40,536 nucleotides of DNA. Source: LH-M37 sp032251315 (GTDB lineage: Bacteria > Pseudomonadota > Gammaproteobacteria > SZUA-229). Location: contig JAVVEE010000017.1 in NCBI GenBank assembly GCA_032251315.1, positions 1-40,536 on the forward strand, written 5' to 3'. Below are positions 15,881-23,995 of this stretch, in pieces. The translations under genes were made by a program, and so were the position numbers. Every line of letters begins with the position of its first letter. Positions within the stretch are counted from its first letter, which is position 1. The notes below the pieces were generated by a model that worked only from the letters and a program-made list of their open reading frames with translations, did not search any database and was not told where the DNA came from.

Positions 15881-16234
15881 TCAGGATATTTGTTCTTCTT
15901 TTCTTACCGTTTCTCTGTCTGCGTGAACCTGGAGCATGGTCACCAGGCAGTCGGCGATATCGTCAAAATCTTTGCCGCCACTGCCGTATTGCTGATACCC
16001 ACGGTAATAAAACTGGCAGCGATAGATGCGTTCGGCAACCTTGATGATAACAAAGCTGGCCTCATCGACCTGCCAGAACAGGGCGGGACACTCGGTGAGC
16101 TCGCGGTCTCCCGGGTACATGCGGATTTCGACATCGGCCAGCTGCAATTCAATGTCCTGATTCGGCCAGCGCTCTTTCAGCGTGGTTGAAACGGTCCACT
16201 GTTCGGTGTCGGTGATATCGGCTATAGATGACAT
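15881..16234 (-). CDS. Uncharacterised conserved protein
   Basis: This 117-residue soluble protein has a regular alternation suggestive of a small alpha/beta fold (WTVSTTLKERW, IELQLADVEIRMYPG, CPALFWQVDEASFVIIKV, IYRCQFYYRGY) and an acidic helix at the C-terminus. No domain is recognised. It lies 36 bases upstream of the PPi-phosphofructokinase on the same strand, so it is likely cotranscribed and may be linked to it. Base use is like that of its neighbours. Confidence 0.68.
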   Translation of the reverse strand: MSSIADITDTEQWTVSTTLKERWPNQDIELQLADVEIRMYPGDRELTECPALFWQVDEASFVIIKVAERIYRCQFYYRGYQQYGSGGKDFDDIADCLVTMLQVHADRETVRKEEQIS

Positions 16235-16355
16235 TAATTTCTGGCTCTGAACGATAAATCAGGAGTGCGAGGATACCTTAATCCGCTTTTTTTTTCAGCA
16301 AAAAAACTTTTATAGATGGATACACATACATGTTACAGATAGCGATCTGCATGAT

Positions 16356-16835
16356 TTAGTGCAGCGAAGGCGCGGTTTCCACGCCATTGGTTAGCTCTTC
16401 AATCGTGGCATCGCGAACTTCAACAAGATTGATGTTGAAGCTAATCTCCTTGCCCGCCAGAGGATGGTTGCCATCGACGGTGAGCTTGCCGTCGGCGATG
16501 CTGACGACACGAAAGTTTTTGCTTTCCCCCTGTTCGTTTTGAAATTCCATCTCGGCACCAATGTGCTGAAATTCCTCAGGGACATCTTTCAGGTCGTAGG
16601 TAAAAGTGAGTTCCGGCTGGTGCGGACCAAAGCCCTCTTCAGGCGAAATTTTCACACTGATGACATCACCCTGTTTATGCCCCAGCAGGGCAGTTTCAAT
16701 TTTTTCCATCAGCTGGCTGTTGTGATCATAGATAAGTCGCACCGGTAGATCAATGCGCTCGACAACTTCATTATTTTCGTCAGTGATTGTATAGGTGAGT
16801 GCAACGAACTTATTTTTTTCGATAGTGTCAACCAT
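16356..16835 (-). CDS. SlyD-like FKBP-type peptidyl-prolyl isomerase
   Basis: The protein catalyses proline isomerisation and assists folding in the cytoplasm. Starting at ATG 16835 (MVDTIEKNKFV) it has 159 residues. The FKBP half has LTYTITDENNEVVE and VISVKISPEEGFGPHQPEL. The inserted chaperone flap (IF domain) lies between, and the hallmark GNHPLAGKEISFNINLVEVRDATIEEL closes it. The C-terminus lacks the His/Cys-rich metal-binding tail of E. coli SlyD, so a nickel role is unlikely. The frame is open to a farther ATG at 16928, but the added residues are not family-like. It is divergent from the S24-like gene. Confidence 0.92.
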   Translation of the reverse strand: MVDTIEKNKFVALTYTITDENNEVVERIDLPVRLIYDHNSQLMEKIETALLGHKQGDVISVKISPEEGFGPHQPELTFTYDLKDVPEEFQHIGAEMEFQNEQGESKNFRVVSIADGKLTVDGNHPLAGKEISFNINLVEVRDATIEELTNGVETAPSLH

Positions 16836-16981
16836 GGAGGCCCCAAAGGTATTTGATCTGCTTGAATGGTCTGGCATTTTACACAAAATTACCTGCGGGT
16901 GCATACAGGGCTCTGGCCGATGAATCAACCAGAGTGTATAATTAAAACTAATAAATCAACAGGTTATGAAGGGCTTTATTT

Positions 16982-17305
16982 ATGTCTACAAGCGGGTCAG
17001 GCGGTTGCAGTGAAAGTGAACCTTACGCATTACGCGTACTGGGCGACAGCATGCTGCCGGAGTTTAAAGAGGGAGTGGTCATTGTCATCGACCCTGCTGG
17101 TGCCATGAGAGATGGCAGTTACGTGGTGGCGATGCACAACGATGAGCTGATTTTCAGGCAGCTCAGAATTCATGACGATAAATATTTCCTTCAGCCGCTG
17201 AATGATCTCTACGATACCGTTGAAATTCCGGGGCTGAGCGCGGTCACCGGCGTGATTTCTCAGCAGGCGGGTCGTCGACGTAAGGATCGAAAACGCTACG
17301 ACTGA
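16982..17305 (+). CDS. S24/LexA-fold protein without DNA-binding domain
   Basis: This 107-residue protein consists only of the LexA/UmuD/signal-peptidase-like S24 fold: LRVLGDSMLPEFKEGVVIVIDP with the nucleophile Ser at residue 23, then DGSYVVAMHNDELIFRQLR. In active members a catalytic Lys stands in a V-K-R-L context; here the matching position is Arg59 (F-R-Q-L). The helix-turn-helix of LexA or phage repressors is absent. It is therefore probably a non-cleaving, non-DNA-binding relative, despite likely automatic labels such as phage repressor. It ends in a basic tail (GRRRKDRKRYD). The ribosome site is AAGGGC. It is convergent with the rhodanese gene, separated by 18 bases. Confidence 0.8.
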   Translation: MSTSGSGGCSESEPYALRVLGDSMLPEFKEGVVIVIDPAGAMRDGSYVVAMHNDELIFRQLRIHDDKYFLQPLNDLYDTVEIPGLSAVTGVISQQAGRRRKDRKRYD

Positions 17306-17323
17306 TTTCCCACGATGTGCAAA

Positions 17324-17806
17324 TTAATCGATGATGGTGCGGCGGTCCGGATGCATGAGCTGTGAACAGAAACCTGCATTGAGCATCTCGTCGACTTCAT
17401 CGGGATCAACAATTTCCTGCCGTACATTTCTCAGCGGCAGTTCATAGTCGTTCCAGCCGCGCAGCCCGGTTTGCATCGATTTTACATTGCGGTAACCCAG
17501 AATCTGCATGGTTTGAGCCGCCAGCAGGCTGCGGTTGCCCGAACGACAGATTAAAATAATTTCCCGCTCGCGGGCGGCAATCAATTCAGGCACTGCGTCT
17601 TCGTACTCCTCTTCGCAGGCGGTCTCGAGAATGCCACGCGGAACCAGCATGGAATGAGCGATGTGGTAAGCGGAAAATTCACACTCCTCACGAATATCCA
17701 GAAGCAGAACATTTTCATCTGCCTGCATACGTTCATCAACGTCCCAGGGGAATAATTCATCGACTTGTTGACGTGCTTCGGCGACCAGATCTGCAAATTT
17801 TTTCAT
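17324..17806 (-). CDS. Rhodanese-domain sulfurtransferase
   Basis: This 160-residue single-domain rhodanese has the structural motif LLLDIREECEFSAYHIAHSMLVPRG and the active-site loop CRSGNRS with the sulfur-carrying Cys87. There is no signal peptide, so it works in the cytoplasm. Family members move sulfane sulfur to acceptor thiols. Just downstream of a two-component pair that itself follows dsrR, it may feed sulfur to TusA/DsrEFH. The C-terminal 35 residues (VDPDEVDEMLNAGF and onward) form a short extension with one extra Cys. The response-regulator gene ends only 5 bases before this gene's start, so all three are probably one transcript. Confidence 0.9.
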   Translation of the reverse strand: MKKFADLVAEARQQVDELFPWDVDERMQADENVLLLDIREECEFSAYHIAHSMLVPRGILETACEEEYEDAVPELIAAREREIILICRSGNRSLLAAQTMQILGYRNVKSMQTGLRGWNDYELPLRNVRQEIVDPDEVDEMLNAGFCSQLMHPDRRTIID

Positions 17807-17811
17807 AATCT

Positions 17812-18465
17812 TTACTGGTTTTGTTTGGAGTTGCGCAGGCCCTGTTCCACTGCGATCACGGCGGCTTCCACCCGCGAATGGATGCCCAGTTTGCGGAGAA
17901 TGGCTTTGACATGGAGTTTGACCGTGCCGTCAGAAATGCCGAGATTGCGAGCGATCAGTTTGTTGCTTTGACCCTCTGCGAGCAGGCATAATATTTCATG
18001 TTCGCGCGGGGTGAGGGTGGAGAAGGGGCCATCGTTATCTTTGATATTGGTCTCGCCCTGAACCATTCGGGCGAGCGCGTCGGTGAGATCCTGGGCGACC
18101 ACATTCTTGCCTTTTTCGATGTCGCGCAGGGCTCCTACCAGTTCATCGGGTTCCATATCTTTTAACAGATAACCCTGTGCGCCGGTGCGCAGTGATTTGA
18201 TCAGATCGGCTTCGTCATTGCTGGTGGTCAGCATCACCACTGGGGTCGATGGGTGTTTGCTGCGCAGTATCGGCAGCACTTCCAGCCCGCCCATCTCAGG
18301 CATACGCAGGTCGAGCAGAATAATATCCGGATTGAGTTGTTCCGCCAGTTCGATGCCCTCGGCACCGTGCGCGGCAGCGCCGACCACTTCAATGTTTCGC
18401 TGTTCCAGCAGGCCTTTCAGACCGACACGGAACAGGGCATGATCATCAATAATTAAAACGCGCAT
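17812..18465 (-). CDS. NarL/FixJ-family response regulator
   Basis: This 217-residue regulator has a receiver domain (about 1-120) with acidic pocket D7/D8, phosphoacceptor D52 (ILLDLRMPEMGG) and conserved Lys (LLKDMEPDEL). A LuxR-type helix-turn-helix follows (LTPREHEILCLLAEGQSNKLIARNLGISDGTVKLHVKAIL). The sequence is close to NarL/NarP in style. It is transcribed with the kinase 54 bases upstream and probably with the dsr operon. Targets are not shown by the sequence; TACCCCT-like heptamers in the dsrA upstream region (32643-32649 inverted, 32792-32798) are candidates. Confidence 0.93.
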   Translation of the reverse strand: MRVLIIDDHALFRVGLKGLLEQRNIEVVGAAAHGAEGIELAEQLNPDIILLDLRMPEMGGLEVLPILRSKHPSTPVVMLTTSNDEADLIKSLRTGAQGYLLKDMEPDELVGALRDIEKGKNVVAQDLTDALARMVQGETNIKDNDGPFSTLTPREHEILCLLAEGQSNKLIARNLGISDGTVKLHVKAILRKLGIHSRVEAAVIAVEQGLRNSKQNQ

Positions 18466-18519
18466 AATCTGATAATTAAGTCTATAGGTTGAAGTTTAAA
18501 TAGTAGAGCGAGTTCGAAC

Positions 18520-19671
18520 TTATTCGGCCTGCTCTCTGAGATAACGAAATTTCAATTCTATTCGGGTGCCTTCTTCCGGCTCGCTTTCAATTCTTAGTTG
18601 GCCACCCAGATGGCGGGCGCGTTCCTGCATAATCGTGAGTCCAAGGTGCTGGCCTTCTTTGCTTTTGACCGCCTTCTTATCAAAGCCCTTACCGTCATTT
18701 TCCACCAGTATGCGGAAACGGCCGTGGTTATCGCAGTTCAGCAGCACTCGAACGATATGTGCATTGGAGTGTTTTTTAATGTTGGTCAACGCTTCCTGCA
18801 CAATACGGTAAATATTCATTTCCATATTTGCCGGCACACCGGGATCCTTACATTCGCATTGTAGCAGGATATGAATTCCGGTATCTTCCCTGAATTTCGA
18901 GACGACACGCTCAATGGAGGGGATCAGGCCCTGTTGCTCGATAGAGCCCCGGCAGTGCGCGATGAGTTCGCGTAAATCGGTATAGGCTTCTTCCAGACCG
19001 TGCTCAACCTGTTCCAGACTGGTAATGGCCATGTAATCACTGGTGGGCTGTAAGGTCTGGTCGAGGACGCGCACCTGAAAACGCAATGAGGCCAGTGTTT
19101 GCGCCAGGGAATCGTGCAGCTCATTGGCAATCATGTTGCGCTCTTCCTGAATCAGTTTTTGCCGGGCGACGTTATCCAGGCGGTGCTTTTCGATAGCGAG
19201 GCCGAAATGCTGACCCGCCGCCAGCAGCATCAACGCCGTTTCTTCATCAAGATGCAGCTGATCTGCAGGCACGAATATATTGAGTACGCCCAGAGTGTGG
19301 CCATGATGGCGCACCGGGATCGAAATCATTTCAGCGTTTCTATCGTCGATTAAAGTGCTGGCCGGGCTGCGTCGAACCTCTTTGATGGACTGGTTTTCAT
19401 AAACGAACAAGGAGCGCTCAATCGGCGTATGTTGAAGATCCGAAATCTGTTCCTTGCTCATGCCGTAATCGGCGTAGAGATCCATCCAGCCTTCTTCGGA
19501 AATCAGGCGGATGATCGCAGCTGAGCCAGCCAGCTTTCGGGTGATATATTTGAGCGAACCCGTACAGGGCGGACTATTAATGTCAGCGGCGTTAATGATG
19601 GAGCTGAGTTCATAGAGAGTGGTGAGCGCAGGTAAAGACCATTTATGGCTGCCGGCAACAGAGTTAGCCAT
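18520..19671 (-). CDS. Soluble NarX-type histidine kinase with GAF domain
   Basis: This 383-residue kinase has a GAF-like N-terminal sensor (about residues 15-165), a HisKA_3 dimerisation domain with phosphoacceptor His186 (ERNMIANELHDSLAQTL), and a HATPase_c domain with N box (EALTNIKKHSNA) and G boxes (NDGKGFD, GLTIMQERA). There are no transmembrane helices and no P-box, so unlike NarX it must sense a cytoplasmic signal. Two Cys-containing segments (Cys36; CECKDPG in the ATPase domain) exist, but there is no Fe-S motif like that of NreB. It lies 45 bases after dsrR and so replaces dsrS at the end of the operon. A role in redox or sulfur control of dsr is plausible but inferred. Confidence 0.9.
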   Translation of the reverse strand: MANSVAGSHKWSLPALTTLYELSSIINAADINSPPCTGSLKYITRKLAGSAAIIRLISEEGWMDLYADYGMSKEQISDLQHTPIERSLFVYENQSIKEVRRSPASTLIDDRNAEMISIPVRHHGHTLGVLNIFVPADQLHLDEETALMLLAAGQHFGLAIEKHRLDNVARQKLIQEERNMIANELHDSLAQTLASLRFQVRVLDQTLQPTSDYMAITSLEQVEHGLEEAYTDLRELIAHCRGSIEQQGLIPSIERVVSKFREDTGIHILLQCECKDPGVPANMEMNIYRIVQEALTNIKKHSNAHIVRVLLNCDNHGRFRILVENDGKGFDKKAVKSKEGQHLGLTIMQERARHLGGQLRIESEPEEGTRIELKFRYLREQAE

Positions 19672-19716
19672 GCGTCAGCTCCCGCCAAGTTCGATAAGCT
19701 GTTTTTATCATCTATT

Positions 19717-20031
19717 TTAGTCAGCAGCGGGTGGGGTATAACTCGGGTCGTTAGGGTTCATGAAAATAAATTGCCGTTTACCGGATTCAACTTCAACAAA
19801 GTCCAGAGTGGTGCCCTGAAGCAGCACGCCGCTCAGCGGGGAGACAATGATTTTCACGCCTTCTGAGGTGACCGCGATGTCCTCTTCCTTGCTGTCATCA
19901 AAGCCAAGGCCGTAATGAAGGCTGCCATCTTCATTTTTGGTTGCGGCGATACGCAACGGCAGGCCTTCTGTATTGCCCTGCTGTGCAGAGAGTCGAATTT
20001 GTTTGGCAGCTTCGGGAGTTATTGTAATCAT
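19717..20031 (-). CDS. dsrR: DsrR, IscA-like scaffold homologue
   Basis: This is the small A-type Fe-S carrier homologue that closes many dsr operons. From ATG 20031 (MITITPEAAKQIRLSAQ) it has 104 residues. The family pattern LPLRIAATKNEDGSLHYGLGFDD is present, but the three cysteines that bind the cluster in IscA are all missing (no Cys in the chain), as known for DsrR. It is therefore not an ordinary Fe-S carrier. In the purple sulfur bacterium Allochromatium vinosum, loss of DsrR affects DsrM levels post-transcriptionally. The gene starts 13 bases after dsrN. Confidence 0.93.
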   Translation of the reverse strand: MITITPEAAKQIRLSAQQGNTEGLPLRIAATKNEDGSLHYGLGFDDSKEEDIAVTSEGVKIIVSPLSGVLLQGTTLDFVEVESGKRQFIFMNPNDPSYTPPAAD

Positions 20032-20044
20032 AAATATAAGGCTT

Positions 20045-21442
20045 TCATGTTGATGGGGTTGCTGTTTTCTGCTGGCGGATAAAGTCAACAAAGCGTTGAG
20101 TCCAGCGATTTTTGCTGCTGGTACGCTGGTGTGTGTAACAGGCTAGCAGGTTTTTGTACACATAACCGTCGTTTTTACCATTGATACCGGTTCCACGTAC
20201 AACTTCAAAGGCAAATCTAGCATTATTATCAAGATTTTCAAAACGAGAATAATGAAATTCATGCGCCGCGATGATCTCATCAGATCTTGATGGCCATAAG
20301 CCCCCGGCTGTCTCCTTGAGACGAACATAACCGCGACCCTGTGGTTTTTTCTCCATAACGATGTCGCCGGGGATAATACCGACCATGCTGTTTTTCTGGT
20401 CCTGCCATCGAATTGAACGTGCCAGATACATCAGGCCACCGCATTCAGCGTAGACCGGAAGACCATTTTCAATGGCCTGATAGATAGCCTGTCGGATCGA
20501 CTGATTGGCTTCGAGCGCCTGCAGATGTGTTTCCGGGAAACCGCCGCCGATAAACAGGCCGTCAATCTCAGGCAGCTCGGTATCGATAATATTGTCTATA
20601 GTGACCAGCTCAGCGCCAGCCAGTTCCAGCGCGATGAGATCATCGGGATAATAGAAACAGAAGGCGGTATTGCGGATGATGCCAATGCGAATATCCCGGG
20701 TTGCAGGCATTATTGGCGTAGGCGGAAGAGGGTGTTGTAGGGGTGGCGCACTGTTGGCGATTTCGATGATACTGTCGATATCAACCTGATCGATAATGGC
20801 CTGTTTTAACAGATCAATTTTATGCTCGGAGTGGGGGTCTTCATGACTGGGCAGCAGGCCAAGGTGGCGTTCATCGATATCAAAACGGGCATCTTTATGG
20901 ATTGCGCCGACCACCTGCACGTCGGTGTAATGTTCGATCACGCGCCGCAGCTTTTCTTCATGGCGGGAGCCACCCAGCTGATTGAGAATCACCCCCCTGA
21001 TGTTGATGTCGCGATCAAAGGCCTGATAACCCAGAATCAGCGGGGCGATGCCACGGGTCACACCGCGCGCGTCAAGCACCAGAATAACCGGCGTTTGCGT
21101 CAGTTTCGCCAGCGCGGCGTTGCTGTTGCTGCCATCCAGATCAAGGCCATCATAAAGCCCATGGTTACCCTCGATCAGGCTAATGTCCGCATCGGCAGAG
21201 TGCAGGGCAATGGTGTCCAGAAGTTCATCCGGCGTCATGGTGTTAAAATCAAGATTAAAACAGTGACGTGGAGCCGCCTGATAGCTGCTGGCACGGGCCA
21301 GCCATTGCGGGTCAATGTAGTCGGGGCCTTTTTTGAAAGGCTGGACGATTTTCCCTGTCTGACTTAATGCCGCGCACAGGCCAATGCTGACCGTGGTTTT
21401 GCCGGATGACTTATGCGCTGCGGAAATGAATAAACGACTCAC
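20045..21442 (-). CDS. dsrN: DsrN, sirohaem amidating CobB/CbiA-like enzyme
   Basis: DsrN is a glutamine-dependent cobyrinic acid a,c-diamide synthase homologue thought to convert sirohaem to the sirohaem amide used by DsrAB. The 465 residues contain an N-terminal P-loop (AAHKSSGKTTVSIGL), the CbiA nucleotide/substrate domain and a C-terminal class-I glutamine amidotransferase domain (GLFIGGGFPE, nucleophile Cys in YAECGGLMYL, His in AHEFHYSRFE). No cobalamin genes are near, and its position between dsrP and dsrR confirms the assignment. Confidence 0.96.
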   Translation of the reverse strand: MSRLFISAAHKSSGKTTVSIGLCAALSQTGKIVQPFKKGPDYIDPQWLARASSYQAAPRHCFNLDFNTMTPDELLDTIALHSADADISLIEGNHGLYDGLDLDGSNSNAALAKLTQTPVILVLDARGVTRGIAPLILGYQAFDRDINIRGVILNQLGGSRHEEKLRRVIEHYTDVQVVGAIHKDARFDIDERHLGLLPSHEDPHSEHKIDLLKQAIIDQVDIDSIIEIANSAPPLQHPLPPTPIMPATRDIRIGIIRNTAFCFYYPDDLIALELAGAELVTIDNIIDTELPEIDGLFIGGGFPETHLQALEANQSIRQAIYQAIENGLPVYAECGGLMYLARSIRWQDQKNSMVGIIPGDIVMEKKPQGRGYVRLKETAGGLWPSRSDEIIAAHEFHYSRFENLDNNARFAFEVVRGTGINGKNDGYVYKNLLACYTHQRTSSKNRWTQRFVDFIRQQKTATPST

Positions 21443-21507
21443 CTGTTACCCCTGGTCGTTCGAAAGTCATTGGCTCTGATCCAGATCAGAGCCAATGGCA
21501 AAGGAAT

Positions 21508-22713
21508 TTATTTTGTGGCGTTGGGGTCAGCAAAAGAGTCTGACAGAGAAGCTGGCAGGAATCTCAAAACTTTGATGGCAAAGGTCACCAGTAGCAGTGA
21601 CACTGCTACGCCGCTCAGACCCAGCATGATTTCGGGCAGAGAAGGCGAGTACTGGCTGATTGCACCAAAGAATGCATTGCTGACCTCATAACCCGGGAAG
21701 ATCTCAAGCGGATAGGCCTGGCCACCGATAATGATGACGTACATCTGGCAGAAGCCGCCGATAATAATCAGCGCACTGGCCAGGCCCAGCGTATTTCGGC
21801 TAGTTTTAAGGCTGGGGGCGTAGATCAGCGCCAGCGGCAGAAGACCGCCCAGGAAAACCTGTCCGATCCAGAACAGGTTGGTGTAAATACCGCCATCAGC
21901 AAGAATAAATGCCTCTACACCGTGGTGTTGAGTGATGTACAGATTAGTCAGGTGATAGATGGCAGTAATGAAAAGCGATGCCGCTACAAATACACCCAGC
22001 AGGTTTCTCAGGCGGGTGACAACAACGTCACCCAATTCGCGGCCAGTCCAGTTATAGGCCGCCATCAGGATCAGAAGAAAAATCGCCAGACCGAAAGCAA
22101 ACGACATGATGATGAACATGGGAGCCATAATGGCCGCATCATAGGCGGATCTTGCCACCAGGAAACCGAAGATGGAGCCGGTACCGGTGGTGAGCACGAG
22201 GCGCCATGCAAATGCGACTTTGCCGACCTTCTTTTTAAACTTGTACATGCTGTGATCCATCATCATCCAGATGTAGGCGCCCACAACGGCGAAGAAGCCG
22301 GTGTACAGAATAATGTTCCAGGCAAAGATAGATTTGAAGTTATAGGTTGTTATCGCCACAATCAGGCGGTCAGGTCGACCCAGGTCAAGCAGTAATACAA
22401 CCAGGCCACCGGCTAGCAGGGCTATCGCCAGCAGGGCAGACAGGCGCGACAACGGGTCATACATTTTCTTGCCAAATACCGAGGAGATTGAGGCGACGTT
22501 CAGTGCGCCTGAAGCGGCCACAATCAAAAACACAGCAAATATATGGGGCATGCCCCAGACGATGTGGTTATTCATGCCGGTGACATAGTGACCGTTATGT
22601 TCCATGTACCAGGTGGCAATCAGCCCCATCAGAATCAGGAAACCCAGACCTGCCAGCAGCCCGTAGTAGGCAACACTTTGACCTTTTATTTTTGTGTATT
22701 CGATCTTTTTCAT
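21508..22713 (-). CDS. dsrP: DsrP, NrfD-like membrane subunit
   Basis: DsrP is the quinone-interacting integral membrane subunit of the DsrMKJOP complex. The 401 residues form about nine to ten hydrophobic helices, beginning at YYGLLAGLGFLILMGLIATW, in the NrfD/PsrC manner. It has no Cys cluster or haem-binding sequence of its own beyond scattered His. It follows dsrO by about 40 bases. In the complex it exchanges electrons between DsrO on the periplasmic side and the quinone pool. Confidence 0.97.
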   Translation of the reverse strand: MKKIEYTKIKGQSVAYYGLLAGLGFLILMGLIATWYMEHNGHYVTGMNNHIVWGMPHIFAVFLIVAASGALNVASISSVFGKKMYDPLSRLSALLAIALLAGGLVVLLLDLGRPDRLIVAITTYNFKSIFAWNIILYTGFFAVVGAYIWMMMDHSMYKFKKKVGKVAFAWRLVLTTGTGSIFGFLVARSAYDAAIMAPMFIIMSFAFGLAIFLLILMAAYNWTGRELGDVVVTRLRNLLGVFVAASLFITAIYHLTNLYITQHHGVEAFILADGGIYTNLFWIGQVFLGGLLPLALIYAPSLKTSRNTLGLASALIIIGGFCQMYVIIIGGQAYPLEIFPGYEVSNAFFGAISQYSPSLPEIMLGLSGVAVSLLLVTFAIKVLRFLPASLSDSFADPNATK

Positions 22714-22752
22714 CTGTTTATTGACTCAGTGGATGATTTAAGGGCGATGGGC

Positions 22753-23499
22753 TCAAAGTCCCTGATAACGAACGCCGGTGTTGAGTTTCAGGTCTGCGCG
22801 AATCTGCTTGCCACCGTGTTTTTTCATCTCTCTGGAAATCTCACTGTCGGGATCGTTAATATCACCAAAGAGCATGGCGTTGTGATTGTCTGCGGTGCAG
22901 GCTTCCACACAGGCGGGTATCTCGCCTTTATCAACACGATGTACACACATGGTGCATGATTCAACCGTGCCTTTACCCCGAGGCGCAGCCAAGGTCTGGT
23001 TTTCGATAGCTTCATGCACAAATGAACGCGCTTTGTACGGGCAGGCCATCATGCAATAGCGGCAGCCGATACAAATATGCTTGTCCACCAGCACAATGCC
23101 GTCGACACGTTTGAAGGATGCGCCGGTAGGGCAGACATCAACACAAGGCGGATTTTCGCAATGCTGACACAGCATCGGCAATGAGATTTCATGTTTGGTC
23201 TGCTTTTCGACCAGTGAAACCTTACGGATATATTGAGTCTTCTGTGCCTCAGAGGATTTTGGCATGCTGCCAATTAAATCAAACTCCTCGTTACAGGCAT
23301 CAACACAGCCGGTACAGCCTTTGGCGCATTTCTCAGTATCAATTAGCATGCCCCAGCGAACGTCGCTGCTGACAGCCTGATCATCGGGCTTAGCGTGTGC
23401 AGTCTGATGCAGCAATACGCCCGGTGCCAGCGTTATGCTACCGGCGATGGCCGCTTTAGATAGAAAATTACGTCTTGAATCGTTAATTTGATCAGCCAT
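22753..23499 (-). CDS. dsrO: DsrO, periplasmic iron-sulfur subunit
   Basis: This 248-residue ferredoxin-like protein is exported by the Tat route: the signal has twin arginines (SRRNFLSKAAIAGSITLAP). The mature part has four Cys groups for [4Fe-4S] clusters: CAKGCTGCVDAC, CQHCENPPCVDVCPTGA, CIGCRYCMMACPY, and CTMCVHRVDKGEIPACVEAC. The arrangement is that of DmsB/PsrB/NrfC-like subunits. Its start overlaps the dsrJ stop by one base (TAATG), which indicates translational coupling. Confidence 0.97.
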   Translation of the reverse strand: MADQINDSRRNFLSKAAIAGSITLAPGVLLHQTAHAKPDDQAVSSDVRWGMLIDTEKCAKGCTGCVDACNEEFDLIGSMPKSSEAQKTQYIRKVSLVEKQTKHEISLPMLCQHCENPPCVDVCPTGASFKRVDGIVLVDKHICIGCRYCMMACPYKARSFVHEAIENQTLAAPRGKGTVESCTMCVHRVDKGEIPACVEACTADNHNAMLFGDINDPDSEISREMKKHGGKQIRADLKLNTGVRYQGL

Positions 23500-23969
23500 T
23501 AGTGTGCCCCCATTTCTTTAGCCATCAGTCTTTCCTTCAGCTGTTGCTGAAGCGCCTGGGGCTTAGAATTACGATTAATGTACTCTTGCGGGCGATCTGC
23601 ATGGCATTCAAAGCAGTCGATCTGAACTGCCGCATATTGATGACAGGCATTGCAGAAGTGCTCCTTATCATCATGGACAGGCACGACACCCTGTTCGTTG
23701 GGCTGTACGTGACAATCGATACAATTGGCTAAACTATGCTTTTTGGTCCGAATACCCTCATACACCGTTTTATCACGCTGATGCAGAAGGTAGTCCATGT
23801 GGTTGCGGCGGATGTCATCCACCGGTTCAACGCATTTAACCCCTTCACCTTCAGGAAGAGAAATTGAAGGGAGGGGGGTATCCGCCATTCCCTGTAAAGG
23901 GAATAGCAGGATCAATCCGGTGAGGATCAGTGATATACGCAGAAAACGCTTAGTCATAGTATCAGCCAT
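23499..23969 (-). CDS. dsrJ: DsrJ, triheme c-type cytochrome
   Basis: DsrJ is the periplasmic haem subunit of DsrMKJOP. About 156 residues start with an N-terminal hydrophobic signal or anchor (LRISLILTGLILLFPLQGMA). Three CXXCH sites follow: CIDCH, CNACH and CFECH. The conserved Cys in GVKCVEPVDDIRRNHMD corresponds to the unusual distal cysteine ligand of one haem known for DsrJ. The frame is open further upstream into dsrL, but the ATG pair at 23972/23969 just after the dsrL stop fits best; ATG 23957 is a third option. Confidence 0.95.
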   Translation of the reverse strand: MADTMTKRFLRISLILTGLILLFPLQGMADTPLPSISLPEGEGVKCVEPVDDIRRNHMDYLLHQRDKTVYEGIRTKKHSLANCIDCHVQPNEQGVVPVHDDKEHFCNACHQYAAVQIDCFECHADRPQEYINRNSKPQALQQQLKERLMAKEMGAH

Positions 23970-23995
23970 CATACTTCTTGTTATTGATCGAGCAA

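Noticed and set aside
16836..16928. Longer N-terminus for the SlyD-like protein
   Set aside because: The additional 31 residues are not family-like and would overlap the promoter region of the divergent gene; ATG 16835 fits the fold.
17812..19671. Calling the pair narXL
   Set aside because: The kinase lacks membrane helices and the nitrate-binding P-box, so nitrate sensing cannot be claimed.
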